The notes under the pieces: model-generated
Told to the model about the DNA's origin: nothing
The model's input: the letters and a program-made list of their open reading frames with translations, nothing else
The model's database searches: none
Position numbers and translations under genes: made by a program
Shown: one piece after another, positions 1-10,217 of the stretch
How the letters are laid out: every line of letters starts with the position of its first letter
Numbering within the stretch: the stretch's first letter is position 1
Assembly: GCA_025738555.1 (NCBI GenBank)
Contig: JAOVFP010000022.1
Location: 62,001-126,000, forward strand
Direction of reading: 5' to 3'
Length of the DNA stretch: 64,000 bases
Source: Cyathus striatus
Lineage: Eukaryota > Basidiomycota > Agaricomycetes > Agaricales > Nidulariaceae

Positions 1-515
1 CACCAATCACAAGCATAACATTGGCTTTCACTATGCTCAAGGTGGCCTACCACAGTTTGCTCTCCATTCCAGTTTTCGTGTACCTCATGTTAGGCATAAG
101 GAATGTGAATGGCACTGGGGAAGGAATCAGGGACACTTTCTGTGAAGTAGAAGGCATGAGGCATAAAGAACAGAGACAGTGTATGTGTTTGAAACAATGC
201 TGGAATGGCATGCCACCATAACTGGTCACAACACACCACTATCCAGCCCAATGAAGCAGCTCACCTGCACCTCATGAAATTTGGAAGCCTGCAGAGGTGG
301 TGGTGGTAGCAGCAAAATGGGACTATGACACTGCAGAGAAGGAGTGGGGTGTTGACATAGTGGAGATACGACAATGTGGTGGTGCCAGTAGAAGGGGAGA
401 GGTTAATGCTAGGACACCACTCCTTAGAATTGGCATATTCTTGAATAAAGGCTTGATCATGGGAAGGTGTGCAGTGTGGGGATACAGCTCAAGAGGACAA
501 AGGGGTGATGTGTAC

Positions 516-1126
516 CTTTTTGGCAGCTGCTACTGCTTCTGGTGAAGTAAGTCTGTATTTTTTTTCTATGAGTGCCATATTAAGTCCTGCGATGTCATGC
601 TGGATGTTGTCTTGTTTAGGTATTGCTTTATGAATGGCATGTGGTTGTGTGTGTGAAAGAACATGAGGACTTGGGTGTATGATCTGTGCAGTTATGTAAG
701 TGGATTGGATGGGAAGGCAAATAAGAGAGGTAACAGGAAAGATGAAGGAATCAAATAGACAGAGAAGAAAGAGAAGGGAGGAAAGAAAAAGTGAAAGAAA
801 CATACTCTTCCAACCTCCCCATTGGATCCCTCAACTCCTCACCAACCACATCTCCTGCATCCCTCACTTCCATATGAACACTAAGTAGCAAATTGGCACA
901 GTGTTCTGTTAAGCGTAGACATGCCAGATGGTTCATCTGCACCATCCATGTCAGTTCTCTTTCTCATTGATGTACAGAGATTGAAAGGATGTACAACAAC
1001 ATTCTCCACTGCATCCCATATATTCAATACTATCTTAGCAGTGGGCACGAGACCAGGCACGGGTGCCAGATCAAGGAAATCAGCTCCAAGCTTGAGTGCT
1101 TCACATGATGCCGTGAACTTGAACAA
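516..1126 (-). CDS. Partial MLKL-like N-terminal four-helix-bundle protein
   Basis: I recognise the N-terminal domain common in agaricomycete MLKL-NTD/HeLo-like proteins (signalling or cell-death adaptors). Proposed exons are 1126-995, 936-806 and 683-516, with 58-bp and 121-bp GT-AG introns. Exon 1 contains LDLAPVPGLVPTAKI, exon 2 contains CLRLTEHCANLLLSV and ends in GRLEE, and exon 3 contains a TQVLMFFHTQ-like helix; this order matches the family. The reading frame is kept through all three exons. The first in-frame Met at 1126 may not be the true start. No kinase or C-terminal domain is visible downstream, so the gene either runs off the window at position 1 or is a truncated relic. Family call fairly secure, integrity unknown. 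Confidence 0.55.
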
Positions 1127-1990
1127 ATATACATTTTGTCACCCATCAGGGAGAGGGGGTAACATTGTCAGTTGACCAGGTGAATGAATGTAGAATTTAC
1201 AGAGAGACAGGAACATGTGAAAGACAAAGAAAACGGTGTAATGTTAATGAACAGGGAAAGGATGAACAAGTGGGAAAGTTTGTGGTGAAGACAAAAACGA
1301 GAGGGATGATGATACGGGGGCAAAAGGATCTGAGACAAGTGAATTTCGTCAGCGGTCACAGGATTGTCACAGGGCTCCAGCCAATCAGGTTGGGATCCCG
1401 TTCACGAACCTGTAAATCACCTTATAGGGAAATCAGACGTCCCTATAACCCAACTACCTTAAAAGGTAGTGGGAATTACATAGATAACACTTGATTAAAA
1501 ATGTGTAGGAAAATAATGAGATATGGTAAATAATGAGAAACAAACCTGAAAATTTCGAGGACGACGTACGACGACGCTTCCCCGACACTTTCCCACTTTC
1601 ACCATCATTCTGCTTCAAGCTATGTCATCTAAAATGCAATTTGAATGTGACGAAACGGCACGTACGTATCTGCAAAACCTATCCTTTCTGAGCCCCTAGT
1701 CGACCACACACCAACCAACCAGCATAATCCTGTCATGTTGCCGTCGAACGCCGTTGAAATCCCGCGAAATACTGCGATGTTGACTGAATGTTGACTGCAG
1801 TTAGACAGAGGATAGACAACGAGAAAACGGAGGTCTCTGGCTGTACCGATAGCTTGTGGATGTAACATTTTGATAATGAGGGGGTAAGAGCGGGATGGTT
1901 CAGTAGACTCCAAGCAACACAGATACAGCCTTGATTTGAAGGGCCCATAGCACAATGCAGGGCACAGTCCTAACCCGAATCCTCAACGCA
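1127..1990. other. Unassigned intergenic stretch
   Basis: No recognisable gene. It contains one copy (1450-1474) of a short palindrome that recurs at 28.4 and 35.8 kb. Short open frames at 1629-1955 on the minus strand have no recognisable motif. Confidence 0.5.
1452..1471. repeat. Recurrent CTACCTTAAAAGGTAG palindrome, copy 1
   Basis: A 16-bp perfect palindrome flanked by AACCCAA on the left and TGGGAATT on the right. The same arrangement is seen in reverse orientation near 28430 and in forward orientation near 35815. Confidence 0.6.
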
Positions 1991-2360
1991 TCAACTGAGT
2001 CTTAGTCCCAGCAGAACTGGCGGCACGACCAACGTCCAAAGCGGAGTATAACTAGCATGTGCACAAGGTCTCGACGAGATGTGTCCATTGCACTCCTGCA
2101 TCACTATGAACCCACACTCCTCTTCTGTGTTACAAGAACAGAAACATTGATGGCCAGTGAATATGTTCTTGGGCTCTGCGACGCCTTCGTGACCCATTAC
2201 TTGTAGGAGGAGCGACATCTCACATAGGAAGGCGTCACTGAGCATGGGCACTTTGATGGGGAATACATTTACACAGTAGAGGGAACAATTCTGCGTTCCA
2301 GATGACGAGGCTAGGTATATCGTGTTTGGTGACGATGAAGAGGAGAGACGTTGGTAGAGG
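1991..2360 (-). CDS. Possible small Cys-rich secreted or GPI-anchored protein, fragment
   Basis: The open frame ending at 1991 encodes a Cys-rich stretch with the pattern QCFCSCNTEEECGF and ends in a hydrophobic tail (TLVVPPVLLGLRLS), as in a C-terminal GPI-attachment signal. The frame extends upstream of the first Met at 2251 through a Cys-containing segment (NCSLYCVNVFP). A GT-AG intron, starting near 2414 and ending near 2315, could join it to an upstream open frame reaching 2562. I do not recognise a family. Start and exon structure are uncertain, and there is no direct evidence of expression. Confidence 0.3.
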
Positions 2361-2640
2361 TGTAGAGATGTCGTTGGTGTGGGGTGAATGTGGTGGCTTG
2401 GATTCCAACACCATTCTCGCCTTCGTCATGAATAATCTGACACCAACGTGGCGCTAACTGAAGTCGAGAACCCTCATGAAATGAAGAAAAGACTCTTAGA
2501 TGAGACGGGGAGTTCGAAAGTCGCAAGTTCCTCGTTAATGTGCTTCCAGGATGAATCGGCACAGGTCTCCTGAGAGCATTCGTGACATGCCACGATGTTC
2601 ACACGAGTGGATACAACTCTTAAATAGAGAAATTAAAAAA

Positions 2641-2726
2641 TATGTACCCAGGGAGAATCAAACCCCTACCCATTGAACAAAGGAATATATCTATCTGAAT
2701 CACTTACCGCTAGGCTATGTGCCTTT
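2641..2726 (-). repeat. tRNA-related sequence (SINE-head-like)
   Basis: On the minus strand there is a Pol III A-box-like TAGCCTAGCGG and, about 45 bp later, a B-box-like GGTTTGATTCT, followed by TTTTTT at 2640-2635, a Pol III terminator. The 5' and 3' ends do not pair as an acceptor stem and the D and T arms are imperfect. This is therefore a tRNA-derived repeat or pseudo-tRNA rather than a functional tRNA. Confidence 0.4.
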
Positions 2727-5700
2727 GTAAACATCACGTTCGTAACAACTTTTACCTCGTACCGGACTACATTTTTAAAAATTATTATAAACCTGTTATA
2801 TGTTAAGTCTGGTTACATAATCTGGTTACATAATTAAAGAAACACTTATTTATTCTAGTTCGAAAGCTACACGGTGTAAATTTTGACGCGGCTGTTCATT
2901 CTTCCGGTGCTTTTTGTATCCGCAAACTGAAATTTACACCGTGTATGGTGTCAGTTTTCGTCCATCCCGACTCGAAAGTTACAATATCAAGAAGCAGGCG
3001 CTTAGGGCATTATAATTGAAGCACTTGAGGATCGGTCCGTTGTCCGATGCACGGTGGGATTTCGATATCTTATCACAGTTTGACGTTCTCATCAAATAGA
3101 CCAGTATGCTCAATCGACGTACGTTTGGCGCTATTGCTCGTCGCATCCATCACCAACTTCATGTTCAAGGTGCTCGTTGATCCATGGTTCATGTTCGATG
3201 ATTACCACTCGGACCATGCCAGATATGATACACGAGGAACTTGCTCCTTCTGTCAGTGTGCAGCGTACACCATGATTGCATGGCTTTTTCCGAGTAATTT
3301 CGGGACGCGTTTCTTCATTACCCCATCTCTAAGTTGTTCATATCCAAACGTACCTTGACTCTAACTACCTCCTTTCGCCCGCTCAGGGGTTCATCAGGTT
3401 CACCTTTCATTCTAGTGGAGCAACCCAAAGCCTGTATCCGCCGGCAGAAGCTTTACCTATCTTGTGCAGGGAACTGTGGGGTACTTCGGGGTATTTACTT
3501 ATCGATCGCGAGGGGTGTTTATCATTCTGGAAACCTTGGTTACCTGCGAGTCTAGAGATTGTTGTGCCAGTGCGTGAGGTGGGTTTAAGGAGATGGGGTA
3601 CGCCTTATGGGCGAGGGGAAGGTAATGCTCCTCGATGAACGCACACGTGCTGGAGGCAGCTCCTTCATTGAATGCGTACGTGTGAGTTACTTTTAAACTT
3701 AATCACTACGTTCACGCTCTATGATTGTGGGGTTCATATGTCGTAGTAGAATCACCTGTCAACGATTATATTACTTGATATCTCGTGCACGGAGTGTAAT
3801 TTATTTCAAACTTTATCAGCACCCAAGATATACTAGCAAGTACACGCGTACACGCAGTCATGTGCGTACTCATCGAAAGCAACCTCTGACTTCAGTTCAA
3901 TGTGAAACTTCTTCTTTTGTACATCTCTAACAAGAGCCGATGATTGTGATCAGACGGCGGACGTGCTTTATCATAATACGCCCCATCCGGACTCGTAAAT
4001 AAATGTTTTAAAGTCATAGATGGAAATATCTGGTACAATACAATATATGATCTGAAGCATATTCGTACGCCGGGCTTTAGATTAATATTTAATAACCCGG
4101 TTGAACGTCGCCGGCCGGGAATATTCGTCCTTATTTCCGTTCATGACACGGACATGGACGGGGCCCGGTGTAGATTGTAGTATGTACTATCACAGTCAAC
4201 TAAGCTGCGTCGTGATCGGTGAGAGTTGTTATAGTTTACGGACAATGTGAGAAGTGCGGGAATGGAGATACTATGTGGTGCTATGTAACTGCTCCGGTTT
4301 GGTAATCGAAATGTTTTACGATATATACTTTGTGCGTTTCGGACAGTAGGAGATATGATAAATTCTATGTCTTGGCGTACTTATTTTCTGGGCATTGAAT
4401 AAGTAAGCTGCGCAGTAATCGGTGAAAGGATATAGGCATGACTTGTAGACATGGCGAGAAGTTAAGGAATTGAAACACGCAGTTTTTGATTTAATGGAAC
4501 TGCATGAGCGTTTGAATAAATACGGTGACAATGCTGTAAAATTGTCACAGGTAAGTAAAGTTTATATTGAGGACATTAAATTTCAATGTTGTGACAATCT
4601 AGCAGTGTGCCATGAAATCTGTCGTGGCAGAGGAGGGAATATCCAGAGACGCCGTGGCTGATTGTGGTTCGGTGGGAGTTATTTGTTAATTAACAGGAAG
4701 GTACCGTCGTATCAGTGTCCACAACATCCAAATCTATTCAACTTGCAGAGAAATAATTGTACGAGCACGAAATGGACATGCCGATTGCTATATCCTGCCT
4801 TCTAGTATTTACTGAACCAACACGGGGGCCTGTGCTCAGAAATGTGTAATTCATGATTATACGAAATCCTTTCTGGGAAAAGATACAACCGAAAGGGTAT
4901 AACAGAAATACATCCGTCCCCATTGTTGTTTGTAGTTCTACCTGTCATGCGGCTTTTAAATTGAAGAATGATGATACCCGGAATCAACTCGTGACATTGC
5001 GCATGTATTAGAATCTCCCAGTTCGTTTCCAATACAGTGGTGAACACAGCTCCTGGACTATTTCTCCATCATTTAACGGTTTCAACTTTCGCTATTGCAT
5101 TATCGCGTTAGTAGGATACTTCCAGATGGTACAAATCCTAAATGACCGGAAGGATCTAAGACCTGCAGCGTTCATTCCGGGGTTTGGAAGCTGGTATATA
5201 TATAGCGGCCCCGAAAGGTAATTCGTGATACCAACAAGGTCATATGGCTGGGTCTAGTAGCGCCTGAGGTCACAGCCTACCAACGCTCAATGTCACCATG
5301 ACTGGTCGCGACGTCGATCACTCACTATCTGAGGGATATCTTGCAATGAGCTGTACTCGGGTGTACCGATCATCGAGGCGTACTATGGCATATGTAAGTT
5401 AGCTTCGTGAAATTGAATTCAGATGTGTAGCGAGCATGGCGGAAAGGATGAAATGGAGATTCCATGAGCCGTGCTCGTGGTAGCTTTGAGATAAATATCC
5501 ATATGTCGATGTTCTATGTCCGTTATCGCCATTTAATTCGGTACCTGGTTCACTAAATCCATCGATAGCGTAATTCGTGAGTCGTTAAATGTATCATGAT
5601 GGGGATAGTAAAGTTACAATGCGGAAGGTGTTTGAATGAGGCTTTGAATGTCACAAGGCTGGGGTAAAGCTGAGGATTTTGACTTCCCAAATGAGAATGA

Positions 5701-6280
5701 ATTTGTCATTTACTGAAAAGTAGGGACATGAGGATTAAGGTGAGAGTATACTTATTGCTGATATGGATATGTGGATTGACTTGTTAAATGATGTTAAAAG
5801 GAGCTACTGTCGAAATCTATATGCATTGTAAGACAAGCTGCCGCCACAGTCTATTTAAGACATCTGTAGGTACTATAACCAAACTTTTCATACCCATAAG
5901 TCCTAGAACATAGAGGCAGTGTGATGGACACAAACGCACTTGAAACTGAACAAGAAATGCTAACTTATCGTTTTTCGTACTCACTGTCCCTTTTCTCTTC
6001 TCCTGAAGTAATACAAATCAATCCCTATATTGAGGCCGTAGAGATAAGAAATCAACGGTTACTTGGTACACGGCGAAGGGTACCTTTCAGTCTTATATGA
6101 AGAGGCTGGAGAGTTAAGGGCCCGATGGAATAGTCATATGTCGAGCTTTGAATCTGGATCCGTTTTGTTGTTCTCTAGCATTACTGTTGCTTGCTTCGTA
6201 TCTATATATGGTCAAAATGCAATTTCAATAGTATATATAAATTCACGTCGATGTAGGTCTAACGAAGTAGACATCCTAGG
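2727..6280. other. Gene-poor unassigned region
   Basis: Only short open frames without recognisable domains were seen (for example 3047-3358 plus, with one hydrophobic stretch). It contains a 15-bp inverted repeat at 2869-2883/2930-2944. The 6150-6260 part resembles sequence 3' of the lactonase copies near 26.7 kb. Confidence 0.5.
2869..2944. repeat. Inverted repeat, 15-bp arms
   Basis: ACACGGTGTAAATTT at 2869-2883 is repeated exactly inverted at 2930-2944, separated by 46 bp. It could be a small fold-back element or a transcript hairpin; no function is assigned. Confidence 0.6.
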
Positions 6281-6283
6281 GAC

Positions 6284-6450
6284 ATTTATAACCCCCATTC
6301 CCAATGCCAACACCTCCTCAACTTCTGTTACATTTATTTTACTTACTCGATTGTTGTGGAACAGCACTGCTTGCGACAAAGAGCTTGTTCATTCCACGAC
6401 CAAAATAGGTTCTTCGAACGCGACAAAGGTACAGCTGCGAGAAAACAATC
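6284..6450 (-). pseudogene. Relic fragment of SMP-30/gluconolactonase-like gene
   Basis: The minus strand matches an internal piece of exon 2 of the lactonase-like genes at 24.7-28.2 kb, including HNNRVSKINVTEVEEVLA, closely similar to HNNRVSKINVAEVEEALA in the intact copy. An in-frame TGA and loss of the flanking exons show that it is a decayed fragment. The sequence around it also resembles the flanks of the two fuller copies, so this looks like remains of a third duplication. Confidence 0.75.
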
Positions 6451-6532
6451 AATGGAATAACTTCAAATGGCAACTAACAGACCTCGAAAATAATGGTCTT
6501 TGATTACTATGAATCGACATTCAGAAATGAAA

Positions 6533-8300
6533 CTACATGGCACTAGCAAGCTCTTGTATATAGTACTCAATCATTTGTGCAAAAACAGACCATCCTATCT
6601 GAGCACTAAGTTTAGGTTGTCCAATACCGATATAAGTCGCTCTACAGAGTGCAACAGCCTCCGGTGTTCCAAAGCGGAGGAGGTCTGGTCTATCATATTG
6701 ATCTAGAAGATTGTCTATAATATCGTCACCAGTCTTAATTAGTCGATCTTCTCCGCCATACTTCGTCGGCTTCAAATAGAGGTCGATTCGACGGGCTCCA
6801 CTCGGTAGAAGAATTCCCCTCTGCTTGCGTATCCGATGGTTTTGATTTTCGACCATTATTTCATTAAGGCGTTCTTGAACAATTCGACCCCATAGCCACG
6901 AGGAAACAGCACTAAAAGTAAAATGATGAGGTTCATTAAAAGATAGCTGTGTATTTAAGATAATAATTGGACTTACGAGTGAATGCTATCTGATTCAACA
7001 AATCCTGACGCAACTTTACCCGCCTGATATTCATCAGCCACATTGTATAACTCCTTTTCCCAACCTCGTTCACGTGTTATGTTATATGTGCTCTTAGCAG
7101 CTCCAAATTCAGGAAGTTGGTCTTCTGGGAGTGACGGCTGAAATTTTTGTCTATACACAGTGTCAATTAATCAGTATTGGAAGCATATAGATATAAGTCT
7201 CGAACCTCATCGTTGTAACAAGAGAACCCAGAACACCAAGCTCAGATCCCTTATCATGTGTAACTGTCAAAGGCATACCTGTAATTGTTCAGAGATAGGA
7301 CTAGTGACAATATTTAGAATGCACGAACCTCCTTTCTCTTTGACAAGATGAAGAAATAGAGCAGGTGGGATTTGTTGGATTTGTGCGTTTGGCGTAGCGA
7401 CGAGTGAAAGTTCCATGCGACTAAACTTATCGATGATTCCCCATATTGCGATACCCATGCAGTTAAGGAGTTTCTCGTCACCGTCGACACACCACTCTTC
7501 GTTAGGACCGATGGAAGACATCCCATTGTGATGAACCTTTCGTGTGACACCGGGATATCGAGCTGCTGCTGCTTCAGGATCCAGCCTTCGACGTAATTCT
7601 AGAACCTGTTCCCTAAGCATATTGCGATTTTGATTAACAACCAATTTAAGTAACCGGAACATACCTTGGGATATGAATTGACTGGCGTGCTAGCTTCTGT
7701 TGCACTAACCGACCTCCCCATCTTCCAGCAGGGTCATCCATCGAAATTAACTCTACAGCACACTCCTTTTGTTCTGAAGTTAGCCCACTCCGTCGTGCGG
7801 TAACAATACCAAGTTCTTTCATGTACTTTTGAACTGTTCGCAATCTAGCATCGGTCTGTATGTCAAAATCAGCAAGTAAATTTAAGATACAGCAGACTTA
7901 CGCCATTTTAGTTCCATGTTCTTCCAATATACGCTCAGGAATATCCTTCTGTAGTACATCTGCGTCAATGTACCCTTGAAGGATCTTAGCTAAGTTCGGA
8001 AGGTCTTTATCTAATTCTGTTAGATAACTTCATGGTCACCAACAGTAACAACATAAGTAACTTACAAATGGGACGATCATGGTGCTGATTAGTACCAACA
8101 ACACTAATGGCTTTACCATCCTTCTTTTTTGTCATCTTCGTCTTTGTTTCCTGCACTTGTGTTCGGAACCGATAAAGCGTGAACGGAGAGGTAGGAAAAG
8201 AAGGAAAGACAATCCAGCCTTCGCACTGCAACTTATAATAGTTAGAATCAAGCGGACATTGAATATGTACCTGAAAATTGCGTAACTTACTAACCGCCAA
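6533..8300 (-). CDS. Integrase-core (rve-type DDE) family protein
   Basis: This looks like the basidiomycete multi-exon integrase catalytic-domain family. Exons read on the minus strand: about 8300-8066, 8010-7902, 7855-7665, 7612-7329, 7278-7206, 7150-6977 and 6911-6533, all with GT-AG introns of about 50-75 bp. The N-terminal part is a helical HTH-like region (RTVQKYMKELGI). The catalytic core shows D in EEWCVDGDEKL, D in VTHDKGSE and a candidate E in NITRERGWEKE, followed by a C-terminal region ending near LASAM. I found no premature stop in the joined frame, unlike neighbouring transposase remains. The first exon and start codon are unclear because the frame opens upstream of 8300 without an obvious Met. 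It could be part of a mobile element or a retained host gene. Confidence 0.7.
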
Positions 8301-8546
8301 GCCGAAACCATCAATTACGAATCGGATCTACTTAAGATACTCCTCGCCGAAATCCAGCACCCTTATGTAAGCTAATTACATAAGCGCCAAGAGCGGCCAA
8401 ATTTCAGGTTTGGGAAAAAGAAAATTATAGTTGTCGGAAAACATCAACTGTAAGTTACATATTCATCTCTGCAACCTCCTTACATATCAGAGCTACCATT
8501 TGTGGAGGTAATGTTCGGTGTTCACAGTATTTCTTGTTGGCCCAAG

Positions 8547-8741
8547 TGTCAAGAATAGAAGGGGAGAGTTGAAGAGCTGACCGTGGAGGAAGACCAGATT
8601 GAAAACATGGACCAACGATGATGACAGACGAAGCTGTGAATTGCACAGAAACTACAATGCGCATACATACAGAGAACGATTATGTAACTATATTATGTAA
8701 CTATGCAGCTGTGCCTCAACATGAACACCCAGATTCTAACA
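8547..8741 (-). repeat. 3' LTR (195 bp)
   Basis: Near identical to 10023-10217, with a modest number of substitutions, several of them transitions. Termini are TG and CA. Confidence 0.9.
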
Positions 8742-8840
8742 CCCCCACTTGGGGAGAGGCACAGAGAAGAGGGGAGTGAAAGAGAAATAAAACAAACACC
8801 AATAAAATACTCCCCCACTGAAACTAAAATCCTTAACCCA

Positions 8841-9881
8841 TCATCCTTTCCATCCCTTTCTAGCCCCCACAGAACCTGATTTGGAAACAGGGTGAGTGTC
8901 AATATCCTGGGCATAGAAGGCAAGATGTCCCTCTTCACAAGTCTCCACATCAGAGTCAGAATCAAGGTCAGAGTCGGAAGCAATGAAACGAGCATGATTG
9001 GCAACAGGTGAAGGAGAGCGTTTATGACAACAGTCACGAGCTTCCTTGATAATCCTGTCCTTGATGCATTGGGGCATGTCGGCTATGCAATGGGAAGAGC
9101 GGTGACCAGGAAGACCACAACGATGGCAAACATCATTTTTCTGGGGGTTGAGCCAATCATAGGAGGGATCATCACCCTCAGAATCTGAATCACCTTTCTT
9201 AGCCTTAGGGTTCTTGCCCTGACCCCCCCTTTTGGCATAGTTTGCCAACTCGGGAACATCCCCCCCACTGAGGGCCACTTTCATATCCTCCTGATCTGTT
9301 AACATCTTCTTCATAGATGTGAGAGTTGGCTCTGTAGATTGTGATGTGAGGAGAGTGTGAATGATGGTGAAGGATGAGTGGAGATTCATGAGAATAGAGT
9401 CAACAACATCAAGGGGAGAAGGGGGGTGACCAAGGGCAGTGAGAGCATCAGAGGCAGCAATGATATCCTGAATGTACATGGACACAAGTTGCCCAATATC
9501 ATGGACAGGGTTGTAAAGGCACTTCTTGAGCTCAAACCAAGATGCATGTGAGTCCTTCTGATACTCAGACTTGAGGCTGGTGTAAACAGCAAATGCCATT
9601 TGAGCTGGGGATGTTTCTTTAAAGTGGGCATCACGAATGGCATTTGATGAAATGGTCTTGTAGAGAGCCATATGAGCATGGGTGTCGATAGCAATCCATG
9701 CAGTGCAATCCTTGGAGTCCTCAACAGAAGGGGCAGTAGACATGCCTTTTATGTGCCCCAGCAAATCCTCATCCTCTCCAAATGTCATCTCCAGCTCCCT
9801 GTTCCATGCAGGGTAGTTTGTCCCATCAAAACGGTTCTGGGAATCAAAGGTCCTGAGAAGTTCATAGACTGTTGGGGCCAT
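8841..9881 (-). CDS. Copia-type gag polyprotein with CCHC zinc knuckle
   Basis: A single open frame of 346 residues inside the LTR element. The N-terminal part (LLRTFDSQNRFDGTNYPAWN) is typical of Copia-type gag (DUF4219/UBN2-like). A zinc knuckle CHRCGLPGHRSSHC has the pattern C-x2-C-x4-H-x4-C at Cys252, Cys255, His260 and Cys265. It is followed by a Ser/Asp-rich tail. Gag packages element RNA in the virus-like particle; here it would need protease and RT from an autonomous relative. The frame is fully open, which with the similar LTRs suggests a fairly recent insertion. Confidence 0.9.
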   Translation of the reverse strand: MAPTVYELLRTFDSQNRFDGTNYPAWNRELEMTFGEDEDLLGHIKGMSTAPSVEDSKDCTAWIAIDTHAHMALYKTISSNAIRDAHFKETSPAQMAFAVYTSLKSEYQKDSHASWFELKKCLYNPVHDIGQLVSMYIQDIIAASDALTALGHPPSPLDVVDSILMNLHSSFTIIHTLLTSQSTEPTLTSMKKMLTDQEDMKVALSGGDVPELANYAKRGGQGKNPKAKKGDSDSEGDDPSYDWLNPQKNDVCHRCGLPGHRSSHCIADMPQCIKDRIIKEARDCCHKRSPSPVANHARFIASDSDLDSDSDVETCEEGHLAFYAQDIDTHPVSKSGSVGARKGWKG

Positions 9882-10022
9882 GGTGGTGGTTGACAGTGGT
9901 GGGAGGCAAAGAAAGAAGGAAGGGTGTGTGGGATCAAAAGATCAGAAGAGGAAGGTAAGAGATTGAAAGTTTGTTGGCAGGTTGAGTGGTGTAGAATTTA
10001 AGTGCAGGCAGGGCCCATAACC

Positions 10023-10217
10023 TGTCAAGAATAGAAGGGGAGAGTTGAAGAGCTAACTGTGGAGGAAGACTGGATTGAAAACACAGACCAACAATGATGA
10101 CAGACGAAGCCGTGAATTGCACAGAAACTACAATGCACATACATACAGAGAACAATTATGTAACTATATTATGTAACTATGCGGCTGTGCCTCAACACGA
10201 ACACCCAGATTCTACCA
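10023..10217 (-). repeat. 5' LTR (195 bp)
   Basis: Partner of 8547-8741. The internal side carries the GGTTATGGGCCC primer-binding site and the outer side abuts the CCAAG duplication at 10218-10222. Confidence 0.9.

Larger units (their letters stand above)
8547..10217 (-). mobile_element. Complete non-autonomous LTR retrotransposon (gag only)
   Basis: Two 195-bp LTRs (8547-8741 and 10023-10217) start TGTCAAG on the plus strand and end in CA. They are flanked by a perfect 5-bp target duplication CCAAG (8542-8546 and 10218-10222). On the coding (minus) strand the primer-binding site next to the 5' LTR is GGTTATGGGCCC, consistent with half-tRNA priming from the anticodon arm of initiator tRNA-Met as in some Copia-type elements. 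A purine tract (AAGTGGGGG) precedes the 3' LTR. Only a gag gene lies inside, with no protease, integrase or RT, so it resembles terminal-repeat gag (TR-GAG) elements. Confidence 0.92.

Noticed and set aside
3047..3555. Overlapping plus-strand open frames as a membrane protein gene
   Set aside because: No start context, splice pattern or recognisable motif, and surrounding sequence is gene-poor.
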